Assembly: GCA_934489015.1 (NCBI GenBank) | Contig: CAKSSN010000006.1 | Span: forward strand, 78,834 to 142,833 | Source of the DNA: an uncultured Clostridia bacterium | Lineage (GTDB): Bacteria; Bacillota; Clostridia; UBA1381 | Length of the DNA: 64,000 nucleotides | Direction of reading: 5' to 3' | Shown here: one piece after another, positions 7,709 to 18,300 of the stretch | Layout: each line of letters begins with the position of its first letter | How positions within the stretch are numbered: position 1 is the first letter of the stretch | Position numbers and translations under genes: made by a program | Notes under the pieces: generated by a model | The model's database searches: none | The model's input: only the letters and a program-made list of their open reading frames with translations | What the model was told of the DNA's origin: nothing

Positions 7709-9094
7709 ATGAAAAGAGGAAAGAGAATTGTAAGCGGCATACTCGCGCTCGCGGCTATGTCATCACTGTTTGCCGGCTGTTCTGTCGGTAAAAAGGAGGA
7801 AGACGGAGTAACAAAAATTGTTGTCTGGAAAAACAGCGGACATGATAAGGCATTTATGCAGAAAAAGTTCCAGGAGTTTAACGAAACTGTCGGTAAGGAA
7901 AAGGGTGTTGAGCTTGAGTATGTTGTAAAAGAGGGCGATATGGAGGAAATGCTCGATGTTGCGTTCACTTCCGATCAGGCACCTGATTTGTTTACTACAT
8001 ATAAAATAGAAGCGCGTGCACAGATGAATCAGATTGCAGCTTTTGAGGATATTGACGGAAGCAAAGAATTGCTTGATAAATACGGCTCAAGAGCGCTTGA
8101 GCTCAGACATAAATATCTCGGCAAGACATACACAGTTCCGCTTTCAAGCGCAACCTACGGTCTTATCTATAATAAGCAGATGTTTATAGACGCAGGAATT
8201 GTTGACGAAAACGGCGATCCGAAGCCGCCTGTAACATGGGATGAGGTAGTTGAGGACGCAAAGAAGCTTACAGATGTTGCAAATCAGCAGTACGGTATAA
8301 TCTTCCCGGGTAAGTGGGACGGCTGGTACACAACGGATGTAAACATGGCTTCATCTGCAATAAACGGTCTTGTTGACGGCTACAACCCGAAAACAGGTAC
8401 ATTTGATTTCAGCGGCATGGCTCCCGTTATGGACGCTATGATAAGAATTAAAAAGGACGGTACGTGCGTTCCCGGTACAGAGGGTATGGACAATGACCCT
8501 GCTCGTGCAAGATTTGGTCAGGGCAAAATCGGTATGAAGATTGCCGGCAGCTATGATGTAGGCGTTCTTAAGGATCAGTTCCCGGCTAAGATTGAATGGG
8601 GCGTTGCTCCGCTCCCGGTTGAGAAAGAGGGAGAAGAAGGTATTCAGTATTGCTCGGCAGACGGTATGTTTGTTGTAAACAAGGAGTCGGTTGACAAAAT
8701 CGGTGCTGATAAGATTATGGCAGCTCTCAACTTCTTTGCAAGTGATGAAATTCTTATAGAACAGTATAAGGAAGGTATTTCAATCCCTGTAGATTACAAT
8801 CTTGTTAAGGATGTTGAAATTCCGGACGATATGGCAAATTGGAAGACATTCGCAAGCTTTGTTGAGTTCAGTCAGTGCCCGCCGCTTGCAATAAAGACGG
8901 AAATGACCGGCGAAAAAACAGCCGACGAACTCTGGCTTGACATCTGGAACAGAGCTCCGGAAAAGGCTGAAATCGAAAAAGAGCTTCAGGATTACACAGA
9001 CAAGTGCAACGAGGGAATTGCAAAGTACAAGGAAATTCATCCGGACTATGATTCAACACCGTATATATTCCCGGATTGGAAGCTTATGAGATAA
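7709..9094 (+). CDS. ABC sugar/oligosaccharide substrate-binding lipoprotein
   Basis: A 461-residue family 1 extracellular solute-binding protein. The signal peptide ends in lipobox LFAGC with the lipidated Cys at residue 24. Family features include TKIVVWKNSGHDKAFM near the N-terminus, DQAPDLFTTYKIEA, YTVPLSSATYGLIYNKQMF and GKIGMKIAGSYDVG. It captures oligosaccharides outside the membrane and hands them to the two permeases encoded after a 449-bp gap. No ATPase gene is present, so it probably shares a housekeeping MsmK-type ATPase. It is first in the operon behind a strong promoter. Ligand identity is inferred from the neighbours only (a glucan or mannan oligosaccharide). Confidence 0.93.
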   Translation: MKRGKRIVSGILALAAMSSLFAGCSVGKKEEDGVTKIVVWKNSGHDKAFMQKKFQEFNETVGKEKGVELEYVVKEGDMEEMLDVAFTSDQAPDLFTTYKIEARAQMNQIAAFEDIDGSKELLDKYGSRALELRHKYLGKTYTVPLSSATYGLIYNKQMFIDAGIVDENGDPKPPVTWDEVVEDAKKLTDVANQQYGIIFPGKWDGWYTTDVNMASSAINGLVDGYNPKTGTFDFSGMAPVMDAMIRIKKDGTCVPGTEGMDNDPARARFGQGKIGMKIAGSYDVGVLKDQFPAKIEWGVAPLPVEKEGEEGIQYCSADGMFVVNKESVDKIGADKIMAALNFFASDEILIEQYKEGISIPVDYNLVKDVEIPDDMANWKTFASFVEFSQCPPLAIKTEMTGEKTADELWLDIWNRAPEKAEIEKELQDYTDKCNEGIAKYKEIHPDYDSTPYIFPDWKLMR

Positions 9095-9216
9095 TCGGCG
9101 GCTGCTTTTTGCGCAGAACGCCATAGGCTATAAATGAACTAAACCGCTCGGCGTACAAAAGTACGCCGTCGGGATTTACTTCATTCATTCTGCATCAAAA
9201 ATCAGCGCGCCTTTAG
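9095..9216 (+). repeat. Palindromic intergenic repeat, copy 1
   Basis: First of two direct copies of a ~122-bp unit. The whole unit folds back on itself: outer GGCG...CGCC, TTTTTG/CAAAAA, GCAGAA/TTCTGC, AATGAA/TTCATT, and a perfect GGCGTAC-AAAA-GTACGCC tip. This is the architecture of REP/MITE-like extragenic palindromes. No open reading frame lies in it. Confidence 0.85.
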
Positions 9217-9338
9217 TCGGCGGCTACTTTTTGCGCAGAACGCCATAGGCTATAAATGAACTAAACCGCTCGGCGTACAAAAGTACGCCGTCGGGATTTA
9301 CTTCATTCATTCTGCATCAAAAATCAGCACGCCTTGAT
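9217..9338 (+). repeat. Palindromic intergenic repeat, copy 2
   Basis: The second direct copy of the same unit, differing from copy 1 at only a few positions near the outer ends (GCTGC to GCTAC, GCGCGCC to GCACGCC). It has the same long imperfect hairpin. Bases 9339-9460, between this copy and the next stem-loop, show no feature that can be supported. Confidence 0.85.
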
Positions 9339-9462
9339 GCATTGGATATATAACAGAGTGCTTAATTCAATTCTATATCAGGCTGATGTACATCAACGGA
9401 CGTTTTGGTTTTACAAAAGAGAAATTTAATTTAAACAGGATTAAATTATGATTTATAAAAAC

Positions 9463-9496
9463 GTTCATCGGGGATAAAACAAAATCCCCGATGAAC
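9463..9496 (+). other. Perfect 13-bp stem-loop before permease genes
   Basis: GTTCATCGGGGAT at 9463-9475 pairs perfectly with 9484-9496 around AAAACAAA. No T tract follows, so it is not a typical terminator. Together with the two palindromic repeats it could protect the upstream message and raise binding-protein output over permease output. Confidence 0.7.
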
Positions 9497-9543
9497 AAAA
9501 TTACAATTATCAAAAGGATATTTATGAAGGAGCGAATTAACAG

Positions 9544-10497
9544 TTGAAGGCTTTAGAAAAAACAACAAAAACAAAAAATGCGGATTCAGGGCTTATGCGC
9601 AAGATAAAATCCTCAGATGAGGTTCAATGTTATCTGCTTTTGCTGCTGCCGCTGATCGGTTTCTTTGTTTTTACATTGTATCCGATAGTATGGTCAGCGC
9701 TTAAAGCGTTTTACTATTATGATTTGGTGCCGGCGAACACACGCTTTGTCGGACTCGACAATTTTATAACGCTTTTTAAGAAGGGCGGCGCATATTGGAA
9801 TGCATGGCTTGTAACATTCAAATTTGCTGTTATAAAGCTTCCGATTGAAATTCCGCTTGCTTTAATCTTGGCAGTGCTTTTGAGTAAAGGACATAAGCTT
9901 TCGGGATTTTTCAGAAATATGTATTATCTTCCGTGCGTAATAAGTATGGCGATTGTCGGAGTTATGTTTTCAAACCTGTTCGACGCTTTCGGCGTAATCA
10001 ACTCATGGCTCATAAAGCTTGGGCTTGAAACGAAGCCGGTCGACTGGTTCGGAAGCACAAATACGGCTTTGGCGGTTTTGATACTCGGCGGAATTTGGTC
10101 ATCGTTCGGTATAAACGTTGTATATTTTACAGCAGCGCTTTCAAATGTGCCTAAGGATCTTTATGAAGCGGCAGACATTGACGGTGCCGGAAAGCTGACT
10201 CAGTTTTTCAAAATAACCGTTCCGATGATTATGAAGGTAGGACAGACAATTTTACTGCTTGCTATAAACGGTACGCTCAGAACGGGCGAATATATCATAG
10301 TTATGACAAACGGTGCGCCTGCGGGAACAACTCTTACGAGTGAGGCATATGTTATGAAGTCGTTTTTGCCTGGCTTTGCGTCGGGAACGCCGAATTTGGG
10401 TTATGGCTGCGCAATGAGTATTGTGTCGTCAATAATCTGTGCGGCAATCGGTCTTATATATATGCGCGCAACGAGAAAAATAGCTGAGCTGTATTAA
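9544..10497 (+). CDS. ABC sugar permease, MalF type
   Basis: A 317-residue membrane protein with six predicted TM segments. It contains the inner-membrane permease EAA loop (LYEAADIDGAGKLTQFFKITVPMI) that contacts the ATPase. The start is TTG at 9544 with AAGGAG ten bases upstream; the nearer ATG at 9525 is out of frame and stops after seven codons. It pairs with the next gene to form the heterodimeric channel for the substrate delivered by the upstream lipoprotein. Confidence 0.93.
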   Translation: MKALEKTTKTKNADSGLMRKIKSSDEVQCYLLLLLPLIGFFVFTLYPIVWSALKAFYYYDLVPANTRFVGLDNFITLFKKGGAYWNAWLVTFKFAVIKLPIEIPLALILAVLLSKGHKLSGFFRNMYYLPCVISMAIVGVMFSNLFDAFGVINSWLIKLGLETKPVDWFGSTNTALAVLILGGIWSSFGINVVYFTAALSNVPKDLYEAADIDGAGKLTQFFKITVPMIMKVGQTILLLAINGTLRTGEYIIVMTNGAPAGTTLTSEAYVMKSFLPGFASGTPNLGYGCAMSIVSSIICAAIGLIYMRATRKIAELY

Positions 10498-10518
10498 AAA
10501 GGAGTGTTTAATATATCT

Positions 10519-11367
10519 ATGAAGAAAATACATATAGGTACGTTTTTTACATACTTGGTGTTATTAATCGCATTTATATTTGTGGTTTTTCCGCTTTTGT
10601 ATGTTATAGCCTCATCGTTTAAAACAAACGTTGAAATCATGGCGAACCCCGAAAGGATATTTCCTAAGGAATGGACCTTTGACAATTACATAACGGCGTG
10701 GAATTCCGATTCTATGGATGTCGGTCATATGTTTTTCAACAGTATGTGGTATACTGTTGCGTCGGTTATAATAACGCTTATAACCTCCTCCGTTACGGGT
10801 TATGTTTTTGCAAGGGGAGAGTTCAGACTGAAGAAAACAATTTTTGCGGTTTTTTCATCGCTTATGTTTATAAGTCTTGGCTCAATCACAATTTATCCGC
10901 AGTTTGAGGTTTTGTCGCTTGTACATCTTAACAGGTCGCTTGTCGGTCTTTTGGTGCTGACGTGTTTCGGTATACCGATTGTTAATATGTATCTTGTGCG
11001 CGGCTTTGTCGATTCTCTTCCGAAAGAGCTTGACGAGTCGGCTAAAATTGACGGCTGCACATTTACCGGTATATTTTTCAGAATTATACTGCCGCTTTTA
11101 AAGCCGATAATGGCAACAATCGCGGTGCTGACCTTTAACGGAACGTGGAACAGCTACATAATGCCGGCGATGTTTACAATGTCAAAGCCGGAGCAGCAGA
11201 CTCTTATAGTAGGTATTATGGCGCTTAAAAATTCGGGTCAGGGCGCGTCGCAGTGGAACCTGATGCTTGCAGGTACGGTTATTGCAATGCTCCCGGTGCT
11301 TGTTGTTTACGCGTGTGCCAATAAATATTTTGTTGCCGGTCTTGCAGATGGTGCTGTTAAAGGCTGA
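10519..11367 (+). CDS. ABC sugar permease, MalG type
   Basis: The second permease subunit, about 282 residues, with six predicted TM segments, the N-terminal FPLLYVIASSFKTNVEI loop of MalG-like proteins and an EAA loop (ELDESAKIDGCTFTGIFFRIILPLLKP). The GTG at 10504 overlaps the AAAAAGGAG ribosome site, so the ATG at 10519 is preferred, though the spacing is a little long. It starts 21 bp after the first permease, and the next secreted enzyme follows 16 bp after its stop, tying transport and surface enzymes into one operon. Confidence 0.92.
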   Translation: MKKIHIGTFFTYLVLLIAFIFVVFPLLYVIASSFKTNVEIMANPERIFPKEWTFDNYITAWNSDSMDVGHMFFNSMWYTVASVIITLITSSVTGYVFARGEFRLKKTIFAVFSSLMFISLGSITIYPQFEVLSLVHLNRSLVGLLVLTCFGIPIVNMYLVRGFVDSLPKELDESAKIDGCTFTGIFFRIILPLLKPIMATIAVLTFNGTWNSYIMPAMFTMSKPEQQTLIVGIMALKNSGQGASQWNLMLAGTVIAMLPVLVVYACANKYFVAGLADGAVKG

Positions 11368-11383
11368 GAAAGTGAGGGAAAAG

Positions 11384-14300
11384 ATGAAATTAAAGAAAAT
11401 AATTTGCGCGGCTTCGGCTCTTGCAACCTTTTTGGGAACGGGCGGAATTAATTTTCCGGTCAGCGCAGCGGAGGACGGACTTATAAATGTGCTTTCGTGT
11501 GAAAATGCGGATTTTAAAATGAAAACCTCTCTCGGAGAAAAGGACGGTGAGGGAGCGCTCGACGGAGATATTATTTCAACAGCTGAAGTCGGCGGCTTTG
11601 ACGGTGAAAAGATTTTTGACGTAAACGGTAATTCGGGCAGCGATTATATGTTGCTTTTCACGGTTAATACAAATGCTCCCGTTCCGATGGAGCGCATAAA
11701 GCTTTATTATGATTTCGGCATTGCGTATATCGGCGGTGCGTATTACAACAACGGAGAGAGTATGTATGAGGGCAAGCCCACAACTCCGTGGTTTGAGGGC
11801 GTTGAGGTGTTTACAAGTGACACCGGAGAAAAAGGCTCATGGAAAAAGGCGGCTGAATTTGAAAGCCTTGAAAATATGCGTCAGGAAGAAACGCGCCCTG
11901 AAGAGATTTGGGATGATTCAAACGGAATAAGATATTTCTACGATTTGCCGCTTGACAACAAGGTAACTGCAAAATATCTTAGAATTGCGGTAAGAGATAT
12001 GAAGCCGTGGCTCGGCGGAATAGTAATTTCCGAATTTGAGATAAAGGCTTCGCCGGAGGATGTTCCGGCAGGTTATAAAAAGATTAACGTGGAAAGCTTG
12101 GACAGAGCAGAACTTAAAGTAACGGGCAGCGACGCCATAGGAAAAGGACTATACGGAAAGGCAGGCTCGGAGTATACTCTGACAGTAACTCCCGACAGCG
12201 TTTCTAAGATAAACTCCGTTAAAATAAACGGAAGCGAAATTGCGGGAAATGACGGCGTTTATAAATTTACAATGCCGGGCGAGGACGTAACAATTTCGGC
12301 AGACTGCTCTATAGCAGACAGCGAGGACGTACCTCTTAAAATGGAGTCGGCTGAAATTGCGGGCGGCGAAATTGTTAAAACAGAGGTTGTACCTGTTGTA
12401 ACGTTTACCTTTAACAATGCAGTCGGAAAGCTTGATAAGTCAAAAATCCTTGTAAACGGAAAAAAGGACACAGGACTTATTCAGCACGCATTTGTTGACG
12501 CACTTGACGACAAGAAGGTACACGTTGTACCATTTGGCGATAAGCTTGTAGCAGATACGGAATATACAATAACCGTTTCCGACGAGGTTTTATCTTTGGC
12601 AGGCAAGAAGCAGGAAAAGGCGGCTTCGGCAACGTTTAAAACAGCTGCCGATTACACAGGCGAGCACCTTGTAAAATCAAGAAGCTACATAAACGGCTAT
12701 GAGGATGGAACATTTAGACCGGATAACAACATTACGGTAAATGAAGCGCTTCTCATGGCAGGCAGAATTGGAAAGGATAAGGATTTTTCATTCCTTGCCG
12801 CATCAGACGAGCCGGCAAAGAGAATTGATATAGCGCGCCTTGCGTATGTGATAAAATACGGCGAAAATAGCACATCGAGCGAGGATAGCCTTGCAAAGCT
12901 TGTAGAGGACGGAATTGTAAAGGGCTATGAGGACGGCAGCTTGCGCGGAGAGAGCAATGTAACTCGTGCGGAGGCGGTAGCGCTCTTTAACCGTGCGGCA
13001 GGAACTAGCCCCGAAAATTCAAAGGGACTTTATAAGGGCAACTTCTCAGACGTGTCGGAAGACTTCTGGGCAGCAAGTGATATAGCTGTTGCTTCCGAGT
13101 CGGACGAGGTAAGAAAAATCACATGGACAGAAAACATTCCCGAAATTGAGGAATATGACGTATTTAACAAGAAAAACGATATATGGACGCAAATTCCGTG
13201 CGTAACTGCCGAGCAGCGTGCAATGGGCATGGCAGGCGGAGAAGGCGGACAATGGATGCAGGCTATTGAGTGCGACAAGGAAGACGGAACGCTTCTTTTT
13301 GCGGGCGTTGACGTTTCGGGAGTGCTGCGCTCAACGGACGGCGGACAGAGCTGGACGAGAGTAAATCGCGGCTGGCTTGCCGGCGGCTGCGTAGACCTTG
13401 CCATAGACCCCAATAACAGAAACAGGGTGCTCGGAATAGGATCTGTTTCCGATAACTCCTGCACAGGCATTTATTTCACGGATGATATGGGTGATAACTG
13501 GACGCAGGTTCACTCCTACATATTTAACGGTCAGCGTGACACACGTGAGCAGCTTGCGTGGGATAAGTCAAGCTATGACGAGGAAATAGGCGGCAGCCGA
13601 ATTGCTTACTGGTCAAATCTTTACAAGCTTTCGGCAGGTCTTGAGGGTAGTGATTTCGATAAGGTTACTCATTTCAGCGACCGTATCGGCGGACTTTTCA
13701 GAAGTGATGACGGCGGAAAGACATGGAATTTAATTAACTCTGAAATGTCTGACAGCGTTATTGCGGTACATCCGAAAACAGGCAGACTTTATCTCGGAAA
13801 CGAACGCGGATTTTTCATAAGTGACGATCACGGCGTAAGCTTCAAGCAGATTTTGTCGGGCAGACCGATTTACGGCCTTAGCATAATAGACACACGTCCC
13901 GATAACGTTTACATAAACGACTATGAGGGAGTGCTGATTTCCGAAAACTGCGGTGAAACGTTCACAAGACAGGAAAACAATGATTTCCCGGTAAGAACAG
14001 ATGTAAGCGACGTAAGAAACATTGTAAGGGACCTTGCGGTAAGCCCTGCAAATCCCGATTACATGATGGTTGACGACAGAAACTATTTAAAATATGATAA
14101 CCGCCGCTACTTCTCTCATGACGGCGGAAAGACATGGGCAGAGAGCGGCTATGACAAGTCAAAGGACTTCTTCTTCTGCCACAGCAGACAGCATCCTTAC
14201 GCATGGCATCCGACCGATGAAAATAAGGTTTGGACGCTCGGCGGCGACTGGATAACGTCAAGTAATGACGGCGGTGAAAACTTCATTTGGGACGCCAACG

Positions 14301-15331
14301 GCGTGTGCGGAATACCGCCCGGAGGAAGAGTAAACTTCGACCCGTATGAGCCGAACAGAATTTTTGCAGGTGCGCAGGACTTGCTTGGCTGCCTGAGCTA
14401 TGACGGCGGATATACATGGAAGGCTATAGTTCCGGAGGGTGGAGGCTTCGGCTGCGCATACGGTACCGTGTCGGTTGACGATCTTACGCTTGTTTCGGCA
14501 AACGCTGACGGCTGGTACAGCGGCAGAAGCATATGGACCAGCTTTGACGGCGGAGATACATGGAATAATACCGGACTTGCTCTTAAATACGGTGCGGCGC
14601 GCCGTGCAACATCGTTCTGGCGTTCGCCTAGAGATCCGGACACCGTTTTTGCCGGCGAATATGTAAGCCGTGACAGATGTAAAACATGGACAGAGCTTTC
14701 GGGCTGTGAGCTTGTTTTGGCAGTAAACTACTATCATAACAGAGAGCTTTGGGGAATAAACAAAGAGGTTATCGTATGCTCATATGATGACGGTAAAACA
14801 TGGTATCCGTTTGCAAATCCGAAAATAGACGACGAGCCTGCAAGAAGCGATGTTACATCCGTATGGACATACGGATCGGGTATTCATATCTGGGATATGG
14901 AGTATGACGGCATAAACGATATACTTTATTATCTGCCGGGCAACATTTACTCCGGCGTTACGATTGTAAGAATTGACCCGGATAACGAGCAGAAAAATCT
15001 CGGCGGCGGAATTAATCCTCAGTGCTTCATGAATGATAAATGGTATCAAATAATCGCGCTTGACCCGCGCCACCCCGACGTAATTTACATGGGCGGCTAC
15101 GGAACGAGCGGAAACCTTTCAACAGCAAGCGTTCAGCGCTCATGCGACAGGGGCGAAACATGGCAGATTATCGCTTCAATGGGCGATGAGAAGTCAATTG
15201 TAAAGGACGGACCGAGCGCAGGTGTAGGACCGCAGACGATTGTTGTAAATCCCGAAAACGGAGAAGTGTTTATCTGGGACGGCGGACAGGGCTTCTGGAA
15301 ATTCCCTGCACCGTATACCGAGAAGAAATAA
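11384..15331 (+). CDS. Secreted GH74-like Asp-box propeller protein with internal SLH block (copy A)
   Basis: About 1315 residues. Order: signal peptide (1 to ~28), a discoidin/CBM-like beta-sandwich (~30-230), a small beta domain (~230-325), a Big_5 Ig-like domain (~325-425), an SLH block (~427-565; GYEDGTFRPDNNIT and GYEDGSLRGESNVTRAE) and a C-terminal propeller (~576-1315). The propeller has about ten Asp-box repeats (S-x-D-G-G-x-T-W). The segment FAGVDVSGVLRSTDGG resembles the GH74 stretch holding its catalytic Asp, giving Asp643; AQDLLG (Asp999) is a candidate second acid. ATG 11384 is chosen over an upstream in-frame ATG because it has GTGAGGG and starts the signal peptide. The likely role is a surface-held endo-glucanase/xyloglucanase-like enzyme; true family membership is uncertain and a non-catalytic binder is possible. 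Confidence 0.75.
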   Translation: MKLKKIICAASALATFLGTGGINFPVSAAEDGLINVLSCENADFKMKTSLGEKDGEGALDGDIISTAEVGGFDGEKIFDVNGNSGSDYMLLFTVNTNAPVPMERIKLYYDFGIAYIGGAYYNNGESMYEGKPTTPWFEGVEVFTSDTGEKGSWKKAAEFESLENMRQEETRPEEIWDDSNGIRYFYDLPLDNKVTAKYLRIAVRDMKPWLGGIVISEFEIKASPEDVPAGYKKINVESLDRAELKVTGSDAIGKGLYGKAGSEYTLTVTPDSVSKINSVKINGSEIAGNDGVYKFTMPGEDVTISADCSIADSEDVPLKMESAEIAGGEIVKTEVVPVVTFTFNNAVGKLDKSKILVNGKKDTGLIQHAFVDALDDKKVHVVPFGDKLVADTEYTITVSDEVLSLAGKKQEKAASATFKTAADYTGEHLVKSRSYINGYEDGTFRPDNNITVNEALLMAGRIGKDKDFSFLAASDEPAKRIDIARLAYVIKYGENSTSSEDSLAKLVEDGIVKGYEDGSLRGESNVTRAEAVALFNRAAGTSPENSKGLYKGNFSDVSEDFWAASDIAVASESDEVRKITWTENIPEIEEYDVFNKKNDIWTQIPCVTAEQRAMGMAGGEGGQWMQAIECDKEDGTLLFAGVDVSGVLRSTDGGQSWTRVNRGWLAGGCVDLAIDPNNRNRVLGIGSVSDNSCTGIYFTDDMGDNWTQVHSYIFNGQRDTREQLAWDKSSYDEEIGGSRIAYWSNLYKLSAGLEGSDFDKVTHFSDRIGGLFRSDDGGKTWNLINSEMSDSVIAVHPKTGRLYLGNERGFFISDDHGVSFKQILSGRPIYGLSIIDTRPDNVYINDYEGVLISENCGETFTRQENNDFPVRTDVSDVRNIVRDLAVSPANPDYMMVDDRNYLKYDNRRYFSHDGGKTWAESGYDKSKDFFFCHSRQHPYAWHPTDENKVWTLGGDWITSSNDGGENFIWDANGVCGIPPGGRVNFDPYEPNRIFAGAQDLLGCLSYDGGYTWKAIVPEGGGFGCAYGTVSVDDLTLVSANADGWYSGRSIWTSFDGGDTWNNTGLALKYGAARRATSFWRSPRDPDTVFAGEYVSRDRCKTWTELSGCELVLAVNYYHNRELWGINKEVIVCSYDDGKTWYPFANPKIDDEPARSDVTSVWTYGSGIHIWDMEYDGINDILYYLPGNIYSGVTIVRIDPDNEQKNLGGGINPQCFMNDKWYQIIALDPRHPDVIYMGGYGTSGNLSTASVQRSCDRGETWQIIASMGDEKSIVKDGPSAGVGPQTIVVNPENGEVFIWDGGQGFWKFPAPYTEKK

Positions 15332-15333
15332 AA

Positions 15334-15346
15334 GCTGCGTGGCAGC
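15334..15346 (+). other. Short intergenic stem-loop
   Basis: GCTGC-GTG-GCAGC lies right after the stop of copy A and before the GGAG site of copy B. It is the shortest member of the stem-loop series in this operon. Confidence 0.4.
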
Positions 15347-15371
15347 GGATAAATAAGGAGTGAGGTCATAA

Positions 15372-18300
15372 ATGAATTTAAGGCTTAAGAGAGCGGTTTG
15401 CGCGGCTTCGGCTCTTGCAACCTTTTTGGGAACGGGCGGAATTAATTTTCCGGTCAGCGCAGCGGAGGACGGACTTATAAATGTGCTTTCGTGCGAAAAT
15501 GCCGATTTTAAGATAAAATCATCTCTCGGCGAAACGGACGGCGAAAATGCGCTTGACGGAGATATTGTTTCAACGGCGAATTTCGGAGGCTTTAACGGCG
15601 AGAAAATATTTGACGTAAACGGAAATGACGGTAAGGACTATATAATGCTCTTTACCGTCAGCACAGAGGTACCCGTTCCGATGGAACGCATTAAAATGAA
15701 TTATGAATTCGGCGTTGCGTATATAGACGGGGCTTATTATTCAAACGGCGAGAGTATGTATCTTGACAAGCCGGTAGCCCCCTGGTTTGAGGGCGTTGAG
15801 ATATTCACGAGCAATACCGGTGAAAAGGGCTCATGGAAAAAGGCGGCGGAGTTTGCAAGCCTTGAAAATATGCTGCTTGAAGAAACGCGTCCGGAGGAGC
15901 TTTGGGACGATACAAACGGTATCAGACACTACTATGATTTGCCGCTTGACAATAAGGTGACGGCAAAATATCTCAGAATTGCGGTAAAGGATATGAAGCC
16001 GTGGCTCGGCGGAGTTGTAATTCCGGAATTTGAGATAAAGGCTTCGCCGGAGGATGTTCCGGCAGGCTATAAAAAGATTACTTTGGAAAGCTCGGACAGA
16101 GCGGAAATGAAAGTAACGGGCAGCGACGCTATAGGAAAAGGGCTTTACGGAAAGGCAGGTTCGGAGTATACTCTGACTGTAACTCCCGACAGCGTTTCTA
16201 AGATAAACTCCGTTAAAATAAACGGAAGCGAAATTGAGGGAACAGACGGCGTTTATAAATTCACAATGCCGAGCGAGGACGTAACAATTTCGGCAGACTG
16301 CTCTATAGCAGACAGCGAGGACGTACCTCTTAAAATGGAGTCGGCTGAAATTGCGGGCGGCGAAATTGTTAAAACAGAGGTTGTACCTGTTGTAACGTTT
16401 ACCTTTAACAATGCGGTCGGAAAAATAGATAAGTCAAAAATCCTTGTAAACGGAAAAAAGGACACGGGACTTATTCAGCACGCATTTGTTGACGCTCTTG
16501 ACAGCAAAAAGGTACACGTTGTACCTTTCGGCGATAAGCTGACAGCGGACACGGAGTATACAATAACCGTTTCCGACGAGGTTTTGTCAGAGGCAGGCAT
16601 GAAGCAGGAAATGACGGCTTCGGCAACATTTAAGACGGCTGCCGACTATACGGGCGAGCACCTTGTAAAGTCAAGAAGCTACATAAAAGGTTATGAGGAC
16701 GGAACGTTCAGACCGAATAACAATATCACAATGAGTGAAGCGCTTTTAATGGCAGGCAGAATTGCAAAGGATAAAGATTTTTCGGGCTTTTCCGCTTCGG
16801 AGGAGAAAGCGAGAAGAGTTGACATAGCAAACCTTGCATACATAATCAGATACGGAAACGATAATTCTTCAAGTGATGATTGCTTTGCAAAGCTTGTTCA
16901 GGACGGCGTTTTCAAGGGCTATGAGGACGGAAGCTATCGCGGAGAGGATTTTGTAACGCGTGCGGAAGCGGCGGCAATATTTAACCGTGCGGCAGGAACA
17001 AGCCCGGAGGGCTCAAAGAGCATTTACAAAAATAACTTTTCGGACGTTACGGCGGAGCATTGGGCAGCAAATGATATAGCCGTTGCTTCGGAGTCGGACG
17101 ATATAAGGCAAATAAAGTGGACGGAAAATATTCCGAGCATTTCGGATTATGATGTGTTCAATAAGCAAAATAACATATGGACTCAAATCCCGTGTGTTTC
17201 GCAGGAGCTTCGCGACAAGGGCGTGCTCGGCGGAGAGGGCGGTCAGTGGATGCAGGCCATTGAGTGTGATAAGGAAGACGGAACGCTGCTTTTCGGCGGA
17301 GTTGACATAGGCGGCCTTATACGTTCAACGGACGGCGGCAAAACGTGGCAGAGAAGCTATCGCGGCTGGATGGCGAGCGGATGCATTGATGTTGCGATTG
17401 ACCCGAACAATAAAAGCAGAGTTCTCGGAATAGGCTCAAACTCCGATAACTCCTGGACCGGTATTTATCTTTCAGAGGATATGGGAGAAAACTGGCAGCA
17501 CGTTCACTCCTATATATTCAACGGACAGCGTGATACAAGACAGCAGCTTGCATGGGATAAGTCAAGCTATGATGAAAAAATCGGCGGCAGCCGCATTGCC
17601 TACTGGTCAAATCTTTATAAGCTTTCGGCAGGGCTTGAGGGCTCGGATCAGGATGTTATAAAGCTTTTCAGCGACAGAGAGGGCGGACTTTTCAGAACAG
17701 ATGACGGCGGCAAAACGTGGAATTTGGTTAATTCGGATATGTCCGACAGCGTTGTCGGCGTACACCCGAAAACAGGCAGACTTTATGTCGGAAACGAACG
17801 CGGCTTCTTTATAAGCGACGATCACGGCGAAACGTTCAGACAGATTTTGTCGGGCAGACCGATTTACGGCCTGAGCATAATAGACACCCGTCCCGATAAC
17901 GTTTATATAAACGACTATGAGGGAGTGCTGATTTCGGAAAACTGCGGCGAAACGTTTACAAGACCGGAAAATATTGATTTCCCTGTAGACAGCGACGTTC
18001 ATGACGTCAGAAATATAGCGCGTGACCTTGAAGTAAGCCCGGCAAACCCGGACTATATGCTCGTTGACGACCGTGACTATGAAAGATATAACAACCGCAG
18101 ATATTTTACACATGACGGCGGAAAGAGCTGGACAGAGTGCGGCTATGATAAGTCAAAGGACTTCTTCTTCTGCCACAGCAGACAGCATCCTTTTGCATGG
18201 CACCCGACAGATGAAAATAAGGTATGGTCGCTTGGCGGCGACTGGGTAACATCAAGCAGCGACGGCGGCGAAAACTTTATTTGGGATTCTAACGGCTATT

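Noticed and set aside
9095..9338. Two repeats as a CRISPR array
   Set aside because: Units are 122 bp, adjacent with no spacers and internally palindromic; no cas genes are present.
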